DNA from: CAZEJK01 sp964512045 | Lineage (GTDB): Bacteria; Acidobacteriota; Thermoanaerobaculia; Thermoanaerobaculales; Sulfomarinibacteraceae | DNA: 10,906 nt | Assembly (NCBI GenBank): GCA_964512045.1 | Contig: CAZEJK010000169.1 | Span: forward strand, 1-10,906 | Direction of reading: 5' to 3' | Shown here: piece by piece, positions 6,594-10,906 of the stretch | How the letters are laid out: each line of letters opens with the position of its first letter | Position numbering within the stretch: the first letter of the stretch is position 1 | Position numbers and translations under genes: made by a program | The notes under the pieces: model-generated | The model's input: the letters and a program-made list of their open reading frames with translations, nothing else | Told to the model about the DNA's origin: nothing | Databases searched by the model: none

Positions 6594-6960
6594 CCGTGAG
6601 GCCTTCCTCTGGGAGATGCTCCAGGCAGCCAATGCGATTCAGGGTTTTCTCGCCGGGAAGTCCTTCGAAGAGTATGAGAACGATCTTCTGTTGAGAAGTG
6701 GTGTGGAACGTCAGTTCGAGATCATCGGAGAGGCTCTCGGACAGGCGTTGCGGAGCTTTCCAGAGCTGGAGAGCTCGATCACAGACGCGGCGCGGATTGT
6801 CGCGTTCCGCAACAAGCTAATTCACGGGTACGCGGTCGTATCGGACCACGTTGTGTGGGCCATCGCCCACGATGAGCTGGTGCGGCTCGCTGGCGAGGTG
6901 GAAACCCTCATTCACGGCCCATCGACCGCTCGGACCGAGAACTCGAGCCAGCGTGAGTGA
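6580..6960 (+). CDS. hepT: HepT-type HEPN RNase toxin (126 aa), copy 2
   Basis: Identical to the copy at 4071-4451, with R77-X4-H82 and Y84 present. It overlaps the upstream mntA copy and converges on vapC copy 2. Confidence 0.9.
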   Translation: MRQHDREAFLWEMLQAANAIQGFLAGKSFEEYENDLLLRSGVERQFEIIGEALGQALRSFPELESSITDAARIVAFRNKLIHGYAVVSDHVVWAIAHDELVRLAGEVETLIHGPSTARTENSSQRE

Positions 6961-7413
6961 GCCAGGCGACGGATCTGAGTCGAGTCGAGACCACCGAATC
7001 TCTCGGCGACGCCCTCACACCTGGAACGTGCCGTCGCGGTAGACGAGCTGGCCGTTCACGGGGATCTCGGTGTCGCCCAAGCTGAGCGGTTCTGCCGGAT
7101 GAAACGTGCCAAGATCCTGATGCTCCGATCGCATGGCAGGTGTCACGTTCACCATTGCACCTTTGTCAACGAGGAGGGACGCTCGGCTCGAGTATGGCGT
7201 GAACAGCCCCAGGACCGCAGCCTTGGCGTTGTTTCGGCGAGAGACCGGAGAGATGCAAGGTCCATTTTGAAGTGAGCGCCTGCTCGGTTTGTCGAGGAGT
7301 GATTGGGGAGCGAAGGCGGCTCGCCTCGAGCAGCGTGGGGTTGTCACCGCTCGAGACAAGAGGCAGTCGGCCTTCGTGGGGCCGTGGGGCCGCAACCGGT
7401 CGACGGGTGGTGC
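6961..7413. other. Spacer between convergent toxin-antitoxin operons (copy 2)
   Basis: Repeat of 4452-4904. It holds only the weak minus-strand ORF at 7015-7155. Confidence 0.4.
7015..7155 (-). pseudogene. Unrecognised short ORF or gene-end remnant (46 aa), copy 2
   Basis: Identical to 4506-4646. No family recognised. Confidence 0.2.
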
Positions 7414-7842
7414 TCAGGCGCCAGTGTCGATGCTCGGCGTCAGTCCGCAGGGCACGCCCATCGCCCCGAGCAACCGCACGAGCCTGCGATCAAGCGTACA
7501 CACCGCCGCCCCGCTGCGACGGGCGCTGATGGCGTAGAGCGCATCGTAAACCGGGTGGTCGTGGGCTCTGGCGGTGGCCAGAGCCTCGATCACGAGCTCC
7601 TGCGACGGGATGAAGGTGTCAACAAGGTCGATGGCACAACGTATCGCGTCATCGGCATCCTCGGCGCCAAGGTCGCCGACGCGGACATGCTTCCACAGGG
7701 CGTTGCCCGCCTCGGCGACGAAGAGATCCGGCGCGCGGACGCTCACAGCTTCCTCGAGAAGACGCAGCACGTCGCCGGCGCGCGGCCGCCTCAGCACCGC
7801 CTCGATTGCGGCAGAAGCATCGAGCACCAGGTGCCGGCTCAC
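7414..7842 (-). CDS. vapC: VapC-type PIN-domain RNase toxin (142 aa), copy 2
   Basis: Identical to the copy at 4905-5333, with the acidic residues D8, E44, D100 and D118 intact. GTG start at 7842 overlaps vapB by GTGA. Confidence 0.92.
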   Translation of the reverse strand: MSRHLVLDASAAIEAVLRRPRAGDVLRLLEEAVSVRAPDLFVAEAGNALWKHVRVGDLGAEDADDAIRCAIDLVDTFIPSQELVIEALATARAHDHPVYDALYAISARRSGAAVCTLDRRLVRLLGAMGVPCGLTPSIDTGA

Positions 7843-8087
7843 CGCTCACGGTCCTCACGCACAGCGTCCGTCGGGTCGAGCAGCGTTTCCCGCGTGCCGC
7901 TTGCGTCCAATGCAGCGCGCAGCTCTGCGACGGCCTCCAGCCGCCGCGTCCCCCTGGTCTCGGCCGCCACCAGCCGCTCCAGCTCCACACACGCTTGCTG
8001 GGCAAGGCTGCGGCGGCTCCGCCGCGCCTTGTCGATGAGCGCCCGATACAGATGCTCTGGCAGGTTGCGGATCTGCAGGGAGGGCAT
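7839..8087 (-). CDS. vapB: VapB/FitA-type ribbon-helix-helix antitoxin (82 aa), copy 2
   Basis: Identical to the copy at 5330-5578, with the same GGAG ribosome binding site and its own promoter. Confidence 0.88.
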   Translation of the reverse strand: MPSLQIRNLPEHLYRALIDKARRSRRSLAQQACVELERLVAAETRGTRRLEAVAELRAALDASGTRETLLDPTDAVREDRER

Positions 8088-8106
8088 GATCACGTCTCCG
8101 GCTTTC

Positions 8107-8135
8107 ATCATAATGCATGCAGAGTGATGCAGCAA
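8107..8135 (-). promoter_or_regulatory. Promoter and operator of vapBC (copy 2)
   Basis: TTGCTG - 17 bp - TATGAT on the minus strand with the TGCATGCA palindrome at 8114-8121, identical to copy 1. Confidence 0.55.
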
Positions 8136-8374
8136 GCTCGTGGATCCAGCCATCCAGCCATCCGCTCACGTCACAGCGAGCGCATCGTCGCATCGAACCG
8201 CCGACGGAAGGCTGGCTGGTCGGCACGGGCACGGCGAGCTCTGGCCCCCTCCGAGTCGATGCTCACGTGCACGGCACGGGAACGATCTCGAGGTCCCCCG
8301 CTCTCAACGGCCTGCTGACGGTATCCATCGCAGTGCCCGGTGACGTCCCGGCAACACTCTCGTCAGGCGGCGGC

Positions 8375-8830
8375 CTACTGCGTGCTCAACGCATCCACGT
8401 CCGCCAGGTCCTGCGGCCGGCCGGCAGCCTTCTTGTTGGCGATCAACGCGTCCCGGCCAATGATCGGAATGTCGCGCCCCTGGACGCGGAAGGTCTCGCC
8501 GTCGGCTATCGCCTCGTCGAAGGAGACTCCCGAGACGCGCGTGACCACGTCGATTCGGCGAGGCGGCAAGCCAAGCTGCAGCACGCCGTCGTACTCTGCG
8601 AAGTCGGCCTCGGACACCTCGAACGCCTCCAGGGGAGCACCAAACTCCGCCAGTCCGCGGTACACGCGCGCAGCGTTCGCTCGCGTCGGCCGGACGAACA
8701 CATCGAGGTCCTTTGTAGCCCGCGGATGTCCATGGAAGGCAACCGCGTGGCCACCGACGACGACGAAGTCGGCGCCAGCATCGTGGAGCTCGATGAGCAG
8801 GTCGCGGAAGTCGACGGGCAGCTCGATCAC
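8375..8830 (-). CDS. Intact nucleotidyltransferase of the DUF6036/AbiEii-like kind (151 aa)
   Basis: A nucleotidyltransferase fold with G26-G27-H28 ('VVVGGHAVAFHG'), 'RATKDLDVFV' giving D41 and D43, and a probable third carboxylate D94 in 'PPRRIDVVT'. The C-terminal block 'LIANKKAAGRPQDLADVDAL' is typical of small stand-alone nucleotidyltransferases often annotated as DUF6036 or AbiEii-related. The substrate is unknown; related AbiEii toxins modify tRNA ends, and MNT proteins modify their partner. I chose GTG at 8830, because it gives the family's usual start and overlaps the stop of the 73-residue gene by GTGA. The open frame continues far upstream with non-protein-like sequence, which I reject. 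A beheaded duplicate lies at 5866-6178. Confidence 0.82.
   Translation of the reverse strand: MIELPVDFRDLLIELHDAGADFVVVGGHAVAFHGHPRATKDLDVFVRPTRANAARVYRGLAEFGAPLEAFEVSEADFAEYDGVLQLGLPPRRIDVVTRVSGVSFDEAIADGETFRVQGRDIPIIGRDALIANKKAAGRPQDLADVDALSTQ
8677..8687. repeat. Third copy of the 11-bp junction sequence
   Basis: The 11-mer tcgctcgcgtc occurs at 3659-3669, 6168-6178 and here. Flanking bases on both sides differ between the outer two sites. This is what is expected if an original pair of 11-bp direct repeats bounded the segment and served as the recombination or template-switch point. Confidence 0.9.
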
Positions 8831-9048
8831 GGCTCGTTGGGGACGAAGCGCCACGGAATGCGCTCCCGTGTGTAGGTTGGAAGTGGCTTCCCGGAGAGAC
8901 TCCAGGACTCTCGCGTCAGCTGGGTGACCAACGAGATCGCCTCTGGTCCCGAGATCGGAACACAGTCTGCATCGCTGCCCATCCCCGTCTTGCAAATCAC
9001 CGCGCGTGCCCGACGACTCTGTGCACGTTGTCGTCGAAGCTCGTTCAT
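8827..9048 (-). CDS. Small uncharacterised protein (73 aa), probable partner of the nucleotidyltransferase
   Basis: First gene of a two-gene unit: its TGA overlaps the GTG of the nucleotidyltransferase by 4 bp (GTGA), the same coupling as both toxin-antitoxin pairs on this strand. The N-terminus is Arg-rich (MNELRRQRAQSRRARA), then a helical middle part 'EAISLVTQLTRESWSLSG' and the end 'PLPTYTRERIPWRFV'. No family with known function is recognised. A TAGAAT -10 box lies 6 bp before the ATG with no Shine-Dalgarno, suggesting a leaderless transcript. By position it could be an antitoxin or regulatory subunit; this is inference. Confidence 0.65.
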   Translation of the reverse strand: MNELRRQRAQSRRARAVICKTGMGSDADCVPISGPEAISLVTQLTRESWSLSGKPLPTYTRERIPWRFVPNEP

Positions 9049-9054
9049 GAGGGT

Positions 9055-9060
9055 ATTCTA
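9055..9060 (-). promoter_or_regulatory. -10 box for the 73-residue protein / nucleotidyltransferase operon
   Basis: TAGAAT on the minus strand, 6 bp before the ATG at 9048, with no ribosome binding site between. Same hexamer and almost the same spacing as the mntA promoter. No clear -35 box is seen. Confidence 0.45.
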
Positions 9061-9216
9061 GCAGCCCAAGACCCGACATCCTCGAAGATTCGAAGCACAG
9101 TCGTGAGCTGCCAACGTCACAGCGAGCGCATAGGCGAGGGCGAACGCGTCGTCCACATCCGACCCGATGTCCGTGTCGATGAAGAGACACAGCCGCCTGT
9201 CCGCCTCCCGCTGCAT
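9058..9216 (-). pseudogene. N-terminal remnant of an inosine-uridine-type nucleoside hydrolase
   Basis: From ATG 9216, preceded by GGAG at 8 bp, the translation gives 'LCLFIDTDIGSDVDDAFALAY', the family's N-terminal Ca-binding Asp cluster (D-x-D...D-x-D-D). Nucleoside hydrolases split ribonucleosides into base and ribose and are about 300 residues long. Here recognisable sequence ends after 'AYALA' and the frame stops 18 codons later, so over 80 per cent is missing. The break falls inside an 18-bp sequence also found twice in the duplication units. The start region looks once functional. Confidence 0.7.
9114..9131. repeat. 18-bp sequence shared with the duplication units
   Basis: acgtcacagcgagcgcat occurs here and at 5659-5676 and 8168-8185, upstream of each vapBC promoter, with no similarity extending either way. 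Here it marks the end of nucleoside hydrolase homology. An exact 18-mer at a gene break is unlikely by chance in 11 kb and may mark an old recombination joint. Confidence 0.6.
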
Positions 9217-9399
9217 CACGTGTACTCCGAACCGTCCGCCAGCCCCGCACCCCAGCCACCGACGCCGCATCTAGCGTACAATACCCCTTGCACGCGCCTG
9301 GGGGAAGCCTGCACGTTATCAGAGGTTTAGCAGCTTCGAGTTCGGTGCAGGCCTCTGAAGTGTCCCGTTCGCAGCACGATGCGTCCGACGCCATCGGCG

Positions 9400-9417
9400 T
9401 CGAAGACCGATCTTCGA
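9400..9417. repeat. Perfect inverted repeat TCGAAGA-4-TCTTCGA
   Basis: 7-bp arms with a 4-bp spacer, about 300 bp upstream of the tyrosine recombinase. The shape is compatible with a short recombinase or regulator binding site, but no dif-like or attI-like consensus is present. Confidence 0.4.
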
Positions 9418-9569
9418 GGCTCGTGATGGGGTGGCCTTCGAGTCCTCAATAAGCGACTCATTTCATGGAAGATTCTTGCACGAACTCGAGCGCTCATTGG
9501 CTCGTCTTCGAAGGCGCGAACGGAGAGGGCTTTCCAGGGCTCATTCGGCGCCCGCCATGGATGCTTTTC

Positions 9570-9588
9570 GCGGGCTTTCAGGGCCCGC
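9570..9588 (+). terminator. Possible terminator-like hairpin upstream of the recombinase
   Basis: GCGGGC - 7 bp - GCCCGC, followed by cTTTTcg. The T-run is short, so it may be a weak terminator shielding the recombinase from upstream transcription, or part of the degenerate repeat. Confidence 0.25.
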
Positions 9589-9712
9589 CTTTTCGAAGGC
9601 GATGCCGTCCCCGGCGCCCCTCTGGAATCTTCGAGGCCGTTCGGGCGTGTTCCTGGTGGGAGGGAGCTTCAGGGCGCCTCGAAGACGCGAGCAAGCTCGA
9701 GGAGATGAGCCG

Positions 9713-10609
9713 ATGGCAATGATCGAGGAGTTCGTAACCTGGCTGCAGGCGACCGGTCGCAGCCAGGCAACACAGCAGACGTACCGGCGCTGGGTGCAAC
9801 GTTGGCTTGCGGCCGCCCCGCCAGGACACGAGCTGAGCCCCGGCGGCATGCGGAAGTTCGTGCTCTCCGATACCGTCCGGCGCCGTCGGGACGGCGCCCT
9901 GGCGGCCGCGGCGACTCAAAACGACGCGCGCGCTGCTTTGCGGGCCCTTGGCCGCTGGGCTGTCGCCACTGGGCGACGAGATGCCGATCCAGCGGCTGAG
10001 ATCGGGCTCCTGGCAGCACCTCGGGGTGCTGACGAGCCTGTCTTGACCGACGCTACGCTTCGAACGGTGCTCGAGCGGGCCTTACGGCCATCTGAGCCCA
10101 CGGCGAGAGACGGTCTATTGGTCGCCTTGCTCGCAGTGACGGGCTTGCGGCTTGCGGAGGTCGTAGCACTGACCAACGGGGATCTCGATCGCAGCAGGCG
10201 CCTGCTGCGGGTCCAGCGGCGGAAGGGCGGCGCCCGGGAGTGGCTCCCTGCTCCTCGCGCTGTCGTCGACCTCGCTGAACAGGTGGAGCCCGGGGAACGC
10301 GATGCGAAGGCGCCCCTGATTTCGGCGCGTGGCGGTGGGTTCCTCTCGATCCGCCAGGCTCAGGTCCGCTTTCGGCAGTGGTGCGACGCCAACGGCCTCG
10401 CAGGAGCAGGCCTCACACCGCGCGCGCTGCGACGCAGCTTCGCGGAGCACATCTACCGCAGAACGGGTAACGACCTCCGTCTGACCTCGCTCGCGCTCGG
10501 TCACCGTCATCCGTGGACAACGGCGCGGTACCTTGCACTGGCGCCGCCCACAGTTGAGCGGGAGGTTCGCGCCCTTGCGGAGGACCTGTGCGGCCCTACC
10601 AGGTCATGA
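9713..10609 (+). CDS. Tyrosine recombinase / phage-type integrase, XerC/D-like size (298 aa)
   Basis: N-terminal SAM-like core-binding domain (about 1-100, 'FVTWLQATGRSQATQQTYRR') and C-terminal catalytic domain. Active-site residues: R146 in 'VTGLRLAEVVAL', Lys K171 on the beta hairpin 'VQRRKGGA', R240 in 'TPRALRRSFAEHI', H264 in 'LALGHRHPWTT' and nucleophile Y273 in 'TARYLAL'. The usual His of the H-x-x-R box is Arg (R237), a substitution away from the common consensus. Start ATG 9713 has GAGGAG 8 bp upstream; the open extension to 9431 is rejected. There is no extra integron-integrase domain. It ends 14 bp inside the 3' end of the convergent Cas1-like gene. It probably cuts and rejoins DNA at a short site, perhaps in the motif-rich leader, but the target is unknown. 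Confidence 0.9.
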   Translation: MAMIEEFVTWLQATGRSQATQQTYRRWVQRWLAAAPPGHELSPGGMRKFVLSDTVRRRRDGALAAAATQNDARAALRALGRWAVATGRRDADPAAEIGLLAAPRGADEPVLTDATLRTVLERALRPSEPTARDGLLVALLAVTGLRLAEVVALTNGDLDRSRRLLRVQRRKGGAREWLPAPRAVVDLAEQVEPGERDAKAPLISARGGGFLSIRQAQVRFRQWCDANGLAGAGLTPRALRRSFAEHIYRRTGNDLRLTSLALGHRHPWTTARYLALAPPTVEREVRALAEDLCGPTRS

Positions 10610-10906
10610 GGAAGCCCTCGTAGCGATCTGTACGGCCGTCGAACAGGCGCGCCAACGCCTGCGCCTGGGTGTCCAGAATGCGGGATGGAGCGGTCTTCGC
10701 CCCACGCCACGAGATCGGCTTCGACCAGCGGCGATGGAACGCTGCGGCCAGCCTTCGGCGCGTGATCGTTCGGAGGCCGCCATCGCGGTCAAGCTGCGGT
10801 CGAAACCTCCGGCCCAGCATGGCGATCACCAGGCGATCGGAGAAGGGGGATCTGGCTCCAGCAGCTCGAGGCATGCCGCTTGAACGACCCGGTCGCGGAC
10901 GCAGCA
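10596..10906 (-). CDS. Cas1-like CRISPR integrase, C-terminal part only, runs off the right edge, probably frameshifted
   Basis: The translation 'SPFSDRLVIAMLGRRFRP', then 'GGLRTITRRRLAAAFHRRW', 'RILDTQAQALARLF' and the end 'YEGFLMTW' follow the C-terminal helical domain of Cas1 in order (DRLV..L.NR...P, then L..E.R..F...Y.ERL, then LQA..LAR.L, then Y.PF). Cas1 is normally about 300-350 residues; about 100 are in view. Just upstream (10858-10880) the segment 'ACLELLEP', resembling the Cas1 'LDLMEPFR' block that carries a catalytic Asp, is readable only in another frame, with Glu in place of Asp. The annotated frame stays open to the edge but reads 'GMPRAAGA' there. I infer two compensating indels or decay. 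No repeats of CRISPR type are in the window. Confidence 0.6.
   Translation of the reverse strand, partial: LRPRPGRSSGMPRAAGARSPFSDRLVIAMLGRRFRPQLDRDGGLRTITRRRLAAAFHRRWSKPISWRGAKTAPSRILDTQAQALARLFDGRTDRYEGFLMTW

Larger units (their letters stand above)
6168..8676. repeat. Tandem duplication unit, copy 2 (2509 bp)
   Basis: Direct repeat of 3659-6167, abutting it head to tail. Here the unit's right end continues into the intact 5' part of the nucleotidyltransferase gene, so this end keeps the ancestral arrangement, while the joint at 6168 is the new junction. Confidence 0.97.
9271..9712. other. Non-coding stretch rich in TTCGA motifs upstream of the recombinase
   Basis: No gene is supported. 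The hexamer CTTCGA or its complement occurs at 9400, 9412, 9436, 9506/9508, 9593, 9629 and 9679. Two similar segments, GGGCTTTCCAGGGCTC...CCCGCC (from 9528) and GGGCTTTCAGGGCCCGCC (from 9572), form a degenerate direct repeat. The frame of the recombinase is open back to 9431, but that part is Arg/Ser/Pro-rich and unlike the family. Confidence 0.4.

Noticed and set aside
3659..8676. Composite transposon or insertion sequence carrying the unit
   Set aside because: There is no transposase gene within or beside the unit, no terminal inverted repeats at 3659 or 8676, and the short direct repeat is fully explained as the junction microhomology.
3659..8687. The tandem repeat as a pure assembly artefact
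   Set aside because: Not fully excluded, but the two units differ at two linked bases, the left copy has a distinct left flank, and the joint has a biologically sensible 11-bp microhomology. Read mapping would settle it.
9431..9712. N-terminal extension of the tyrosine recombinase to 9431
   Set aside because: The extension is Arg/Ser/Pro-rich, covers hairpins and repeats, and the ATG at 9713 has a good GAGGAG site at 8 bp and matches the family's normal start.
3659..9712. Integron cassette array with attC sites
   Set aside because: Toxin-antitoxin cassettes beside a tyrosine recombinase suggested it, but the recombinase lacks the integron-specific insertion, genes are on both strands, and no attC-like core sites (RYYYAAC...GTTRRRY) with imperfect palindromes were found between genes.
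10858..10906. Reverse-transcriptase motif (RVVQAA) in another minus frame, suggesting a group II intron or RT-Cas1 fusion
   Set aside because: Only six residues match, the frame stops almost at once, and an RT domain would lie hundreds of residues before the Cas1 C-terminus. The following LELLEP fits Cas1 better.
1..10906. CRISPR array or tRNA gene
   Set aside because: No regularly spaced 25-40 bp repeats and no cloverleaf-like segment with a T-arm GGTTCGA(A/N)TC context in proper spacing were found. The GGTTCGAGCC at 3717 belongs to the mntA inverted repeat.

Overview
The window is GC-rich bacterial accessory DNA. Codon use, long shadow frames in GC-rich genes and a large soluble multi-PAS hybrid kinase fit a soil-type bacterium with a large genome, for example Myxococcota or another deltaproteobacterial lineage. 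This is an impression only; no taxonomic marker gene is present.

Layout from left to right. A minus-strand Phd-like antitoxin and PIN-domain toxin pair lies at 1-390; the toxin loses recognisable PIN sequence beside a TTCGAA palindrome and runs off the window. Next is a 939-residue orphan hybrid histidine kinase on the minus strand (742-3561). From 3659 there is a 2509-bp direct tandem duplication (3659-6167 and 6168-8676). Each unit carries a plus-strand HEPN/MNT toxin-antitoxin operon (mntA-hepT), a convergent minus-strand VapBC operon, and the 3' part of a nucleotidyltransferase gene. The units differ at only two bases. The joints fall on an 11-bp sequence, tcgctcgcgtc, present at both joints and at the right end. 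Only the right-hand nucleotidyltransferase is complete (8375-8830); the first copy is beheaded by the duplication. The complete gene overlaps an upstream 73-codon gene by 4 bp, forming a possible two-gene toxin-antitoxin-like unit.

Right of this are a truncated nucleoside hydrolase start (about 9058-9216), a non-coding stretch rich in TTCGA motifs and hairpins (9271-9712), a tyrosine recombinase (9713-10609), and, tail to tail with it, the C-terminal end of what looks like a cas1 gene, running off the right edge with signs of frameshifts.

Read as a whole, this is a toxin-antitoxin and recombination-prone island: three kinds of convincing addiction modules (two of them duplicated), one candidate module, gene remnants, and a recombinase. 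The strongest observation is the recent microhomology-bounded duplication of a double toxin-antitoxin cassette. The most novel candidates are the 73-residue protein plus nucleotidyltransferase pair, and the Cas1-like remnant beside an atypical tyrosine recombinase.
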